Below are positions 29,545 through 41,483 of a stretch of DNA of 64,000 bases, one piece after another. Numbering within the stretch: the first letter of the stretch is position 1; each line of letters begins with the position of its first letter. Source of the DNA: Anaspis maculata (lineage: Eukaryota; Arthropoda; Insecta; Coleoptera; Scraptiidae); NCBI GenBank assembly GCA_949128115.1, contig OX421965.1:31057681-31121680 (forward strand), given 5' to 3'. The position numbers and the translations under genes are program-made. Under the pieces are notes generated by a model, which was not told where the DNA came from, did no database searches, and worked only from the letters and a program-made list of their open reading frames with translations.

Positions 29545-30496
29545 TACGAGGGCACCTCAAAATTTGAGACAAAAATGATTTTCCACTGCACAATATTCAG
29601 TGATACGTGATTGGAAAGATCTTGGAAAAGTTTCAATATTTTCAATCTTTCTCTGGTGCCAGCTTCAGATCGCTCACCTTCATCCATATACCAATGCATC
29701 TGACTGCCTCGCTCGCTCTTCTTTCTACATAATTTGGTTCCTTGTGAAAAACTGCAAATTTCTAATTTTTAATTTGTGAATGGATTTATACTGACTTTCT
29801 TTAAACAAACGGTAAGGATTCTTGAATTTTCCGAGAGTTTTCCACTTTTTTTCAAATATAATAGGTAAGTAGGTACTTATTTTTTTAATAATTTTTTTTA
29901 TAAATAAATGTTCCCCTCCTTATCGGCCTGCACCGATCATAGGAGTTTTTGCCCTTTGAAATGAGTAACCGGCCTGGCTTATCGATACTGGACTTGAATG
30001 ATGGAGCTCAAAATGAAGCCCTTATAGAGAAAATATCCCAATTCTTCCATCCTTTTCTCAAATTCTAACTACCCACCCGAAGGGATGTCTCATAATAAAA
30101 CTGCCATCCGTTCCTTGCCATACTCGTCGGGGAAGTTTTGGGGTGACAACCGATTTTTATTAAATTCTGCTCCCAAAATGGATTTCGAGGGTGTTTCAGA
30201 TTTCGCTCACCTTTGTAGGAACCCTTTATTTTCAATATTTTGTTGAGTTGGGTCAGTTCTGACCTGGCGTCTTTTCACCTGGAGCCTTAGCTTCAACATG
30301 AGCATTGAATTTTCAAAATCAGTAAACGAGGACAAAAGTTATCCGGATCGACTGATGCAAAGCCAGAAGGGGTTAAGTGGAAAATTCTGAAACTGTGCCG
30401 ACGTAATGGGGCATCATCGTGTCTTTGGTCTTTGGTGTTGATGGTGTTAAAAACCTATTATAAAAAAGTTTTCAAAGAGAATCCTATTAATCCTGT
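29545..30496. other. Unassigned DNA between two palindromes
   Basis: Sequence is AT-rich with locally mixed composition. No reading frame over 60 codons, tandem array or inverted repeat was noticed. Confidence 0.4.
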
Positions 30497-33400
30497 CCCT
30501 AGCAGTACTTCTGTAGGAAAAACGATGTAATCAAAATTTTTTTTTTGGAATCGTTAGAGGATCATCCCAGGACAAATAATCACTCGGGTGCTTTCGCGAT
30601 TTCTGATACATTTTCCAGCAATATCGCATCAAAGTTGGCGGCTGGTCAATTCTTCAGTTCGCTGATATTTCTTGGAGTTTTTGCGATTTTTCTCAAATAA
30701 AAGTACTAATCTACCCAAAAAACAATTCCGGATCGAATGGTGCTGTCAGATTTAAGGTACTTACGTTATACCGGGTGAGAAAGAAATAAAACGAGTTTTA
30801 TAATTTTTTTCCAACTTTTTAGTTTCTTGACCGATTTTCACAAACTTTATGTCAAAAGCTCGCTGACTAAATCGTCTACTCAAATCAATTGTCAATATAG
30901 CCAAATTATCAAAAATCAAGATGGCGGCGGCGAACTCAAATAAAAATGTGTCGTATTTCGAGAATTTTTTTAATTTCTAAACTTCGTGAAGGACGACACT
31001 GATGGTGGATTCTGGAAGATTCAGCTTTCTTCTGCAATTTGGGACTAGATTTACTTGATTCGCACATTCCACTGTGAAAATATAGTGAATTAAAGGAAGG
31101 TCCACTTGTAATTTTTTCCAAATTCACAATAAATCAGCAGTTTAAAAACCTCCCGCGAATCCTTATTTCTGAAGAAATTTCTACACACTTGGTAGTGATC
31201 GTAAGCTGTGTGCATAGGCTACAAATACCGTGTTGGTGCATGGCCGAAGTTTCGAAATTTTAGATGATAGATGACGTAAATGGTGGAGGTGCGCATGACA
31301 AATATGGAATATTCTACTTTTTGTTCTCACATGTTCTGAACGAAATTTCTATAAATGGTTGGCTCAATGGTCAGCTGGATTAACACTCAACGAGAGCCAA
31401 ATGTTGAAAGAGTCGAAATGTGAAATTTTCAAATAGACGACTTTACTTCTTTGGAGAAAATAAAACGGTTCTATCCGTTAGTCCAGGAATTTTAGCTGTT
31501 AAAATTGCAAATAGCGAACAAAAATGAAAGCCAGCCGGATTTTTGTATATGAGCTCAGTTAAGCATGTAGTTTAACATGGTCAAAGTTCTCAAGAATCCG
31601 GTGTGAGCTTCGGCCGTTGTGGCCTCGAGAAGAACTTGAGGATCAGTTTTTCATGTATATCTCGTGAACAATGGCACTTAAGAAGAACGTGCTTGGGAAG
31701 AAATTGTTGGCAATTTTATTGTCTATAAGAAAGGTTCTTACACGTTCCATCGTCAGTCCACTCTTTCTTCGTCAAAACACAAGAAAATTAAAATAATCCA
31801 GATGCTCGATGCTGAAGACTGTATGGACCTTGAGTTTTATGATGGCGGGGTGCCACTTGGTAGAGGTGTTGTTCGATCTATTATGTTTTGACTGTAACTA
31901 TTTGCCATCAATACCAACTATGCTGGCGGCATATACAGGGTGAAATAAAAATTAGAAGTTAAAGAAATGTACCTCAAGAACCAAAATAGGTGAAGACATA
32001 TGAACCGCCAAAAATATTTCTGATTTCATGGTCATGAAGTCGTCGTAAACTTGGATCAAATATATTGAGCCGTTTCTGACATATCTTCAGAAGACTGAAG
32101 TCGTTACGAAAAAAAACTAGTTTTCCGTCTATTAGTAACTCTTATAAGATATTGAATCGAGACTTGGCGTTTTGAATCGAAACAATGATAAGTTACATTT
32201 AAAATGAAATAATAGTGAAAAACACTTTCTAGGCCAACTACTTTAAGAAAAAACACAGTCAACTTTTTTTCTGATGAGTAGACGAAAAAATTATTTTTTT
32301 CGGTAACAACTTCAGTCTTTTGAAGATATTTCAGGAACGGCTCAAGATATCTGATTCAAGTTTACGACGACTTCATGACTATGAAATCAGAATTATTTAT
32401 GGCGATTTACATGTCTTCACCTATTCTGGTTCTTGAGGAACAACTGTTCAACTTTTTATTTTTATTTCACCCTGTATATGCCGCCGGCATAGTTTGTATT
32501 GATGGCTTTAAGTTTCAATCAAGAAATAATGGACCAACCAACACCTCTACGAGGTGGCACTTCGCCATCATAAAACTCAAGGTCCATACAGTCTTCAGCA
32601 TCAAGCATCTGGATTATTTTAATTTTCTTGTGTTTTGACGAAGAAAGAGTGGACTGACGATGAAACGTGTAAGGACCTTTCTTATAGACAATAAAATTTT
32701 TAACAATTTCTCCCCAAGCACGTTCTTCCCAAGTGCCATTGTTCACGACATATTTGCGAAAAACTGATCCTCAAGTTCTTCTCGAGGCCACAACGGCCGA
32801 AGCTCACACCGGATTCTTGAGAACTTTGACTATGTTGAACTACATGCTTAACTGAGCTTATATACAAAAATCCAGCTGGCTTTCATTTTTGTTCGCTATT
32901 TGCAATTTTAACAGCTAAAATTCCTGGACCAACGGATAGAACCGTTTTATTTTCCCCAAAGAAGTAAAGTCGTCTATTTGAAAATTTCACATTTCGACCC
33001 TTTCAACATTTGACTCTCGTTACGTGTTTATCCAGCTGAACATCAAGCCAACCATTTATAGAAATTTCGTTCAGAACATGTGAGAACAAAAAGTAGAATA
33101 TTCCATATTTGTCATGCGCACCTCCACCATTTACGTCATCTATCATCTAAAATTTCGAAACTTCGGCCATGCACCAACACGGTATTTGTAGCCTATGCAC
33201 ACAGCTTACGATTACTACCAAGTGTGTAGTAATTGCTTTAGAAATAAGGATTCGCAGGAGGTTTTTAAACTGCTGATTTATTGTTAATTTGGAAAAAATT
33301 ACAAGTGGACCTTCCTTTATTTCACTATATTTTCACAGTGGAATGTGCGAATCAAGTAAATCTAGTCCCAAATTGCAGAAGAAAGCTGAATCTTCCAGAA

Positions 33401-33916
33401 TCCACCATCAGTGTCGTCCTTCACGAAGTTTAAAAATTAAAAAAAAATTCTCGAAATACGACACATTTTTATTTGAGTTCGCCGCCGCCATCTTGATTTT
33501 TGATAATTTGGCTATATTGACAATTGATTTGAGTAGACGATTTAGTCAGCGAGCTTTTGACATAAAGTTTGTGAAAATCGGCCAAGAAACTAAAAAGTTG
33601 GAAAAAAATTATAAAACTCGTTTTATTTTTATTTCACCCGGCATAACGTAAGTACTCAAAATCTGACAGCACCATTCGATCCGGAATTGTTTTTTGGGTG
33701 GATTAGTACTTTTATTTGAAAAAAATCGCAAAAACTCCAAGAAATATCAGCGAACTGAAGAATTGACCAGCCGCCAACTTTGATGCGATATTGCTAGAAA
33801 ATGTACCAGAAATCGCGAAAGCACCCGAGTGATTATTTGTCCTGAGATGATCCTCTAACGATTCCAAAAAAAAAAAAATTGATTACATCGTTTTTCCTAC
33901 AGAAGTACTGCTAGGG
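30497..33916. repeat. 3.4-kb near-perfect palindrome
   Basis: The ends CCCTAGCAGTAC (30497) and GTACTGCTAGGG (33916) start arms that pair continuously to a loop near 32110-32290, with the axis near 32206. Inverted landmarks: CGGGTGAGAAAGAAATAAAACGAG near 30773 against its counterpart near 33635, CAAGATGGCGGCGGCGAACTC against GAGTTCGCCGCCGCCATCTTG, and ATATACAGGGTG (31931) against CACCCTGTATAT (32468). Arms of about 1.6 kb differ by scattered substitutions and indels. No transposase is seen. Confidence 0.85.
31666..31893 (+). other. Coding-like segment conserved in both palindrome arms
   Basis: In the left arm a plus-strand frame with a TAA near its start continues RAWEEIVGNFIVYKKGS, STLSSSKHKKIKIIQM, LDAEDCMDLEFYDG to TGA at about 31891. 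The mirrored right arm (32519-32746, minus strand) keeps the same frame open with mostly synonymous-looking or conservative differences. I do not recognise the protein. Frame conservation between diverged arms suggests it once encoded about 75 residues, perhaps an exon of the element's own gene. Confidence 0.3.
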
Positions 33917-34599
33917 CCTGGTGCCTGGATTATATCTACACTACAGTTTGGAAAATTTGCCCTGTTTCAGCCAACACGTATATCTGTAGAAATTGCAAGT
34001 CTAGTGGCTTGCGTTTCGCAAACACACAGATTGATAGCTAAGCCGAAGGACTGAACAATCATTCTTAGCCGTATTCGTAGCCGTCAAAGGTTATCTCGAT
34101 TCAAAAATGAACACAATTTTGGGGTGCGAGCTTATTACCTAATGTTGCGTAATTTTTTGAAAAGTTGTGTTGAGGAACGGGGTCGAGAACAGGTGATCGT
34201 AAATCAGGAAGACACCCGTCACCCGTCCAATTCATGGTCGACACATGCAAAGAAGAGAACGAGCACTTGCAGGGCAGGGAATAATGATGTGAATAAGGTT
34301 GTCGAATGAAAATTTCCTTCAAATTTTCATTGTTACCGTACCCCATGTAGGAACCTAAATAATAAATAGGACTTCTGCCCTGCTACTTGCGAGTACTCCT
34401 TGCTAACTTGCTATCTATCATAAGTGTATTTTATATTGCAAGGGAGGAAATCAGAATCCTAGGAAATAACGGTAATCCGCAGGTAGATAATGTACCTAAT
34501 GTATTATTAGTGCAGCCGTGGCACGTGGCAAGGACTCCTATAAATTCCAGGGAGATATCAAACCGTCACGACTTGTAATACAACTAAAAGTACTAAGCC
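33917..34599. other. Unassigned DNA before the GC-rich island
   Basis: No recognised gene or repeat. Sense and antisense frames of 60-80 codons overlap at 34100-34350 and neither shows a motif. Confidence 0.4.
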
Positions 34600-36330
34600 G
34601 TCGCGTGTGACGATAGGGTGCTGCACCGCATCCACCAAGGATGCGACACGTCGCTCGTCGAATGTCCCCGGCCGCCGCCATCTTCGCATCGGCGATTTTT
34701 ACCTCGCAACACCGAGGACGACCCACAGCGCGGTCCTCTCGCGGACGACGCAGCGTTTTAGGATTTTCGTCAGGCTCACGGCGTTTCAGCCGGCTTGATT
34801 CGTGTAGAATCCTCCTGAACACGGCGTGCCATGCCTGAACCGCCACACAAGAGGCCTTGAACCTGCCGCATAATAAATAAAATAAGCCTGGAAAATGAAT
34901 AATACAAAAAGCCACGGCGCAACGGTGGCTCCGCTTTGCCAACCACACTCGGCGGCGACACTCGGAACTAAAACCAATTCACGCTGGCCGACTTGGTGCA
35001 TTCCTGGCAAAAGAACCACGTCGTCCCTATCGCCGTGACAAGCTAAAATAATTCCTCTAATAGTACGCGCTCTAATAGACCATCGTCCGGCGGTCCGTCC
35101 TTTCCGGTGATTTTGCTGGGGGGATTCGCGGCGATCTGGGTCGGCCGCCGGCCAATTCACCGAAACCGGCCCTCCGAGGGTGAATTCCGGGCGGTTTCTG
35201 CGGAAATTCCGCGAAATTTCCCATCGAGAAACCCGCTGGTTCGCATTGTGCATCGTGCAGAGAGAGCGTCGATCGGGCCGGTTCGGTTGCTCTCGGACGG
35301 TAGCGGGTACGTGCTTTTCGGTGGAACGGCCAAGCAGCGAGCGACGACGCATATAATACCAACTAGGTGGCGTTTGTGAAGTTTCTAGGGAAGGTAAGAG
35401 AAACCCTTTTGATGTATTTTGCACGTATTTTTGCGATAATTAGCCGGGATTTTTGTTGAGGTGCGGGTGCTTGATGGACACGGGCGCGTGTTTAAAGGCT
35501 TTGCGGACATTTCCGACGGCCAAACGGGGCTGAGCGGATGAGGAAACGTCTGGTAGTCTCGTATACTGGCAATAGTAGAGTAGTAACAGGTCATTTGCTT
35601 TGTTTATGCACGGAGGAGAGTTTTTCACGTTACGGTTGCGGCCCCTGGCACAAGGCCGGAGTTTGCCGGGTCGCAGGCGGCTTTGGCATTTGGAGAATTT
35701 CGTACGCGGCCCTCGCAAGGGCTCCTGTCAATCGCAGCGGGCGTGTGCGAACGCAAAAGCGTGGTTAGGTTCGCCGCGTCAGGCACAGGCAAGGAGCTCC
35801 GGCGGGCGGTCTCGGGTTTGGGCGCTGAGCCCCCGGATTAGGAGAGGGGGGGCCGCATCCTGTCCCGAGGGGGCGCTGACCACATCATTCAGATTCAGCA
35901 ACATTTATCTCCTTCTCGGCGCTTTCTGCGCTGCTTTGTCTGTAGCCTGTACGGTTTGCTTTCCTCAACGCGGAGCGTTACAAATTTCCAGGACAGGAAA
36001 TGTGTCGTAGCTTGTGTGCGTGTATGTGCACAGCGTAGAAACTGCAACTCCAACACACCGACTGCTACGGCACTTTCAATGGTGGCGTAGCGGATGTACC
36101 GTTGCCGTCTAATTATTATTTTCACGTCGTTGATTGCGCTCTGGTCCTCTGGAGTCCTCAACGGCCGGCAATCTGTTGCGTCGGTTTTCTCCAGCGCCGC
36201 GTTTTCAGGCGACGACACGTGACAGCTGACAGCTTTCCACGCGCTCGTCACGTTTAAACCACCCCGCGTGGAAACCCCCCGGTTTTGATTCGCCACGGAT
36301 GCTTGATTACCACTGGGGGTTGATCGTCGA
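34600..36330 (+). promoter_or_regulatory. CpG-rich island, likely host promoter with first exon
   Basis: GC and CpG content rise sharply for about 1.7 kb in an otherwise AT-rich window, with no repeat structure. Near 35260-35395 there is a run resembling an arthropod 5' untranslated exon (GAGAGAGCGTCGATCGGGCC, GTGGAACGGCCAAGCAGCGA), ending GGGAAG|GTAAGAG, a strong donor at 35394. Long frames in several phases and both strands, including a 212-codon minus frame (34786-35424), are expected from CpG-rich DNA lacking stops and show no family motifs. Direction is inferred from the donor. The downstream coding exons would lie to the right, possibly outside the window. Confidence 0.45.
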
Positions 36331-36508
36331 GGCATTTTTGTTAATTTCAATAATTTCGGGACGTTGATTATAATTGTGATGATTCGTAGCCAGACGCCAG
36401 ACTATCAAATCGCTTTCCACATGCGGCATAGCACAGGCCTTAACGTCCCTTATTGCCGCGCACATTTGGAGCTTTCATGGAGTGATAACACCGCTCTTAA
36501 CACGACTA

Positions 36509-36985
36509 CATTGTTTCTAACAATTCATGGCTCATTGGAAAGAAGGAAAAATGTAGGACAGTTTGAAAACTAAAGATTGAAAAAATATATGAACTGCTCA
36601 ACTTTGAAATGTCGGTATCGAAAATTTCGACCTTTTTCAAAATGATGTAGCCTTAGATTGTCTCAACCGATTCAGATTTCGTCTTCACGGTTGCTTAGAT
36701 ACATCTTCCAGCAATCAACTCCGTTGGCCGAGAATTTTCAATTCATTTCAATTACATTCGTTACAGGGTGGAATGTAAAGCATTGCAAAATTGTGCTTAG
36801 TTCAATAAATCCCCGTTTTTGTGAACAATTTTTTTTCAAATTCTAACGATATAACCATAAAGCCTGATGTCTTGTCTTGAAACGGTCGAAACGGTTTTTG
36901 AATTTTCGAGATCAGAAGTTCAACAATGATGATATGATTTTTTTTGTGAAAGTTGCATTTTAGACATCTCTAAAAAATTGATTGA
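36509..36985 (+). repeat. Direct repeat, copy 1 (intact site)
   Basis: Starts CATTGTTTCTAACAATTCATGG and runs through GGAAAGAAGGAAAAATGTAGGACAG, ATATATGAACTGC, CGTCTTCACGGTTGCTTAGATAC, TTACAGGGTGGAATG and AACAATGATGATATGATTTTTTT to TAGACATCTC. It is non-coding and recurs in the same orientation at 37104-38545. Confidence 0.8.
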
Positions 36986-37103
36986 TTGATTGATACATTT
37001 ATTTCCATCGACATACAACAGTGTTTTGGAATTGTCCAGACAAGCAATAACAAAGAGAATATACAAATAACACACAAAAACTAATAAATAAATCTGATCT
37101 TTG

Positions 37104-38545
37104 CATTGTTTCTAACAATGGGGTACTTGCCAATGGAATAGATTCAGCTGGAAATACTTTTGATTGCTAGTATAAGTGATAAGGGGACTCTACTGAGAAT
37201 TTCACAAAAATCCCGTCGTTTTCTACAGAAAAAAACGAATTTGAAAAATCCTCCTAAAAGCTTCGCGCCAGGACAGGGATTTTGAGTGGGGTTGGTCTGA
37301 CTGTGTGACAATGGAATAATCAAGAATGTCAGGGATGTCACTGTGACACTGTCATTTTGAACATGATATCGCAAAACCGGTTTCCTATCGAATTCTCTTA
37401 CCATGAGCATTTAGACAATAAAGTCGAACAAGGTTTCGAAGAAACTTACTCCAGAAACCTCTTATAACACTGTCTCAGTCGAGATAATTTATTTCCAGGG
37501 GAAAATCTGGAGGATCACCAATAGCACAGAAATAAGAGGCTGAAAATGAACAGTGAGCTTTTATAGGTTCATCATTAGCATACAATTCCGGATAGGTAAT
37601 ACTTTAGAGCTACAAGAGATCCATGTGAGGAGGACGCGATGGATCTCCAAATAAAATGTGGGGAGCAGGAACACTGATGTCCGAAATGAAGCCAAGAGTC
37701 AGCCAGGTCAGAGCACGGGTGACAAACATGCGAAAGGCTTTTAGGTGGACAGCACTGAAGACTAAAGAAAGAGACTAGTTAGGTTGAACAAGAAATGAAC
37801 AAAACGAGTAGGTACTTACCGCGTAGATCAAAGCCTCGATCAAAGCAGTCAAAGGCAAAAAAAGGGCACAGGAAGAAATTACGGTCGGCGGTTTGACGTT
37901 GTCAGTCAGACTCAGATTTTGTTGTTTGAAAACGGCACCTTGGCGACGTTATATCATTGCCAACCCAACGAGGAAAAAGATTCCTTCTATGTTCTATATC
38001 TTATATATTTGTGACGTCACAAATATATTTTTAAAACACGCATTGCGGCCGCAATTTTGGGAATTTAGGAAAAAGAAAAAATACGGGTACATTATTTTTA
38101 ACCATACTATCGATTAAGCCAATAAAAAAAAATTAGGCAAGTACCCCATTCATGGCTCATTGGAAAGAAGGAAAAATGTAGGACAGTTTGAACTAAAGAT
38201 TGAAAAAATATATGAACTGCCCAACATTTGAAATATCAGTATCGAAAATTTCGCCCTTTTTCAAAATGATGTAGCCTTGGATTGTCTCAACCGATTCAGA
38301 TTTCGTCTTCACGGTTGCTTAGATACATCTTCCAGCAATCTACTCCGTTGGCCGAGAATTTTCAATTCATTTCAATTACACTTGTTACAGGGTGGAATGC
38401 AAAGCATTGCAAAATTGTGCTTAGTTATAACCATTAGGTAAGCCTGATATCTTATCTCGAAACGGTTTTTGAATTTTCGAGCTCAGAAGTTCAACAATGA
38501 TGATATGATTTTTTTTAAGCTTTATTTTAGACATCTCTCAAAAAT
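37104..38545 (+). repeat. Direct repeat, copy 2 (interrupted)
   Basis: The first 16 bp (CATTGTTTCTAACAAT) lie at 37104-37119 and the rest at 38148-38545, with the 1028-bp element between. The second part lacks about 60 bp relative to copy 1 around GCTTAGTTATAACC. Confidence 0.8.
37120..38147. mobile_element. 1.03-kb element with GGGGTACTTGCC ends and empty-site proof
   Basis: The ends GGGGTACTTGCC and GGCAAGTACCCC form 12-bp inverted repeats. Copy 1 of the surrounding repeat gives the unoccupied site CTAACAATTCATGG; comparison implies an AT duplication (37118-37119 and 38148-38149), or none if the terminal T belongs to the element. The interior has only short frames. A related end (AATGGGGTATTTGCCAATG.AATAGAT) appears at 5091-5118. 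Confidence 0.75.
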
Positions 38546-39495
38546 AAGAAATTAAGGTTATATTTTTGAATGATATTCAAACTACAATTTTTGAATGTGT
38601 TTCTGAACCAACAAAATATCTACATATTCAATTTGAGGTCCGTACGTCAAAAGTTCCGATATTCATACGATGCATTAAGTGCGCCCTCTAATGGCGGATT
38701 TCAACCAAAATCACATGAGTTTAATAGACGCCTATATCGTGGCTGCATATCAAGTTTCAGATCAATTGGATATATCGTTTGGGAGTTATCATGGACGAAT
38801 ACACAGAGTTAGACACACATCAGACAGGCAGACAGACCGACTTTGATCTGGAAATGATCCAAATAAATCGATTAAATGGACTTAAAAAGAGTTATTCTTC
38901 GAAATCCAGAAACAATTTTTTTGCGCGTTCACAATACATATTTTCCTTTTCATTCGGGAATGTGAACCGGGGTAGTAAATCGGAGTTTTCTGAGGGCGCA
39001 GCAGTTTTGAACAGTTCAAGCAACAAGCATGCAAGATTACAGGTTCTTATCAAAAATGCGATTTTATTGCCAGCCGAAATGTTGGCATTTTTGTTGGAAA
39101 ATAAGGCCGTTTCGCTGGGAAGGCGTGAGCGCGTTTTATAGCAAATGACCGGCGCCCTTAGGCGACATTTCCAAAATTTCAATAGACACTAACCTTCGGT
39201 TACCTTGGCCAGATTCAACAATCTACCAAATAGGAGCTCGAATTAAAATTTGTCACGTAATTTGAATTTAAAAGAGAGCTTGGTGCAACCGAGGATTAGA
39301 GCATGATACTGGGCAAGGAACGATTTGTGATAGCCAATAAGGAGAATCACTCGATTACCTTTAATTTTCAGTCTTGGGAAGGACCTTCGTACGGCACTGC
39401 CCTTTAGCTTTTTTGGACAGTAAAGGATACCTACCTAATACGTATTTTATTTTGGAATGTATTTCAAGTTTGGAAAAATATTATAGAATCTTATT
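38546..39495. other. Dispersed-repeat fragment and unassigned DNA
   Basis: Near 38690-38850 a segment with GCCCTCTAATGGCGG, TTTGGGAGTTATCATGGACG and a (CAGA)n-like run (CAGACAGGCAGACAGACCGAC) resembles the GTTTGGGAG...(GGAC)n block at 6225-6266, probably the same kind of dispersed element. A frame at 38779-39141 has no motif. Confidence 0.35.
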
Positions 39496-39688
39496 GTTAC
39501 CCATCATTCACGTTGCAAATGCAAAACTGGGACTTTTTGGATCAAAAATAGAGTGATGAGCTGTGGCTGTCGGTTGTTTTAAGTGCCAACAGCAGCCATA
39601 AGCCGTAGCCTTCCAGCGCCCCAGCCTACGTTATTTTTTATCCAAAAAGTCGTATATAGCTCTGCATTTGCAACGTGAACGGGTAATC
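39496..39688. repeat. 190-bp hairpin MITE
   Basis: GTTACCCATCATTCACGTTGCAAATGCA pairs with TGCATTTGCAACGTGAACGGGTAAT, and ACTTTTTGGATCAAAAAT with ATTTTTTATCCAAAAAGT. The loop of about 80 bp includes GGCTGTCGG and CAGCAGCCATAAGCC. Confidence 0.65.
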
Positions 39689-40904
39689 GGGTATTTTAGT
39701 CCGGACGTTAGACGAAACCACCCTGTATTTTAGGGTTATCGAATGCGTCTTGAGGAAAATCTATTGCCGCGAAAGGTACCAATTAGCATGCAAATAATTT
39801 GATGCAATCTGGTCTTGACAGTAGGTAATGCTAAGAAAAATTGGTCAGATGTGTCTAGCTGTCCCATAAAAGACAAGGAAGACGTGGAAAGCGTGGAAAA
39901 ATGCAATAATTACTATATATGGACCTCGATCTGAACAGTAGACAAAAGCACCCTGCACTGTATGGTTAGAACATGCCACTTCGCAAAGTGACCGTTTGAA
40001 CCATACTTTTTCAATTCAGGAGTGTAGCCATCGGCGCTAACCCTGCAGTCCCTGTATATATGTGGAGAAGAAGTGGAAAAACCGCAAAAAGTTGTTGTTC
40101 AAAAATCGAAAAAAAAAAAACTGAGCCTTTATCGTCCTTTCTGCGTCGTTTGAAAACATCTTACCAAAGCGTATAGCATTGCAGTTAACAATGTCAACAC
40201 CAAATCCCATAATATTATTTCCAGGTGAAATCGAACATTTTGCGGCAATATACTCTCTTCAAAAAGCATTCGATGGCAGCGAAACCCTTTTAATTTTTGC
40301 AGTTTTTACACAAAAATGGTACAACTTTCGTTTGATCAGCTGCCAGAGACAAATTTTTTGTGACTGACTCGACACAATGTGAGGCCTAAGAATGCCTAAC
40401 GTAATTCTTCCTTTCAATAACCACATTGGCCATCATCTGCAATGAAAGTCTGTAAAACCAAGAACAACTTGAATGACAATGTTTATTCTGCAAGAAGGCA
40501 GTTCTCAATGTTGAGATTTCTTTTTTTTGTGGTAAAATGATTGTACATCACGAACCTTATATGTACTTATTTCCTTAATTATTCTGCAAATAGTTGACGC
40601 AAGATGGTTGCCTAAAGGAGGAAAAAAGTTGAATGTCTTTTTTTCTGGAAATAGTAGGCCTAGACACTGATGGCTACCGATATTTTTCAATTTATTACAT
40701 CACTGAATGGAGAACTACCAAGTTTCACTCTCATACTTTGAAAATTCACCAATTTACTTGAAAATTAAATTTTTATAAAAAAAAACAAGTTTTCCATGAT
40801 ATTTCAGGAATGTTCCAGGATATTTGGAAATGGTTTAATGGAATTTCATAAGCATGACGAGCGGGATATATGTGGCGATTTACACGACTGTACCTCTTTT
40901 GGTT
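39689..40904. other. Unassigned DNA with CACCCTG motifs
   Basis: ACCACCCTGTATTTTAGGGTTATCGAATGCG (near 39717) and AGCACCCTGCACTGTATGGTTAGAACATGCC (near 39948) are two related blocks in the same orientation, about 230 bp apart. No gene is recognised. Confidence 0.35.
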
Positions 40905-41310
40905 TACAGTATGACATTATAAGCTTGCAAAAGAGCTGGAACCGGCTTCAATCTAGACCAGTTTCACCAAGAAAAAAAATTGAAGATGAAAATTAGTTTT
41001 CACCCTGTAACTTGATACACAGCAGTTTCTGGGTGGTATTTTTTTTATATGTTTATGGGCAGACTAATGGTCTATCAAACTAGCCTAAAACCGTTTTTTC
41101 CAGTCATCAGTTTTCTAAGGAAGAATGGAAGTAAAGAAAAATAATAAACTTTCGCCCAGTTTACTAATTTGTAGCAGTCCCAGAGTTGAGGACTTTTGAT
41201 ATGTTGAAGAGGGAACTGGAAGCTTGCCATGGTAAAAGAATCGTTTTTGTTTCAATTAATTCCAGCAGATATTCTGTTTCCAATATACTAAGTGGCATGT
41301 TTTAACTCTA
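40905..41310. repeat. Partial copy of the large foldback (C' and B' arms)
   Basis: Closely matches 6965-7365 in the same orientation: ATTATAAGCTTGCAAAAGA, CCGGCTTCAATCTAGA, GTAACTTGATAC.CAGCAGTT, CTATCAAACTAGCCT, TGTAGCAGTC.CAGAGTTGAGG and CCAATATACTAA. It is a single arm without its inverted partner, so it is a deletion product or a recombined copy. It lacks the A' arm. Confidence 0.8.
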
Positions 41311-41483
41311 AAATAAGGAGTCCATCCATATTTTAGCGCCCAACGTCCGGATTAAATATTTATGTATTACCATGCGTTCAAATTGGAATTTTACCTTCTA
41401 CCTCAAGTCGTCTACGATTTCTGTTCGGATTTCTGAAAATCTGACGAGAAAACATGACTAACCAGACCATGGTCTACTATGAG

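Noticed and set aside
34786..35424. 212-codon minus-strand open frame, the longest in the window
   Set aside because: It lies in CpG-rich DNA where stop codons are rare, other frames are also open there, and the translation shows no domain, no plausible start context and no splice signals in that direction.
36977..36995. (ATTG)n run as a functional element
   Set aside because: Only a short simple repeat at the edge of a dispersed repeat; no further evidence.
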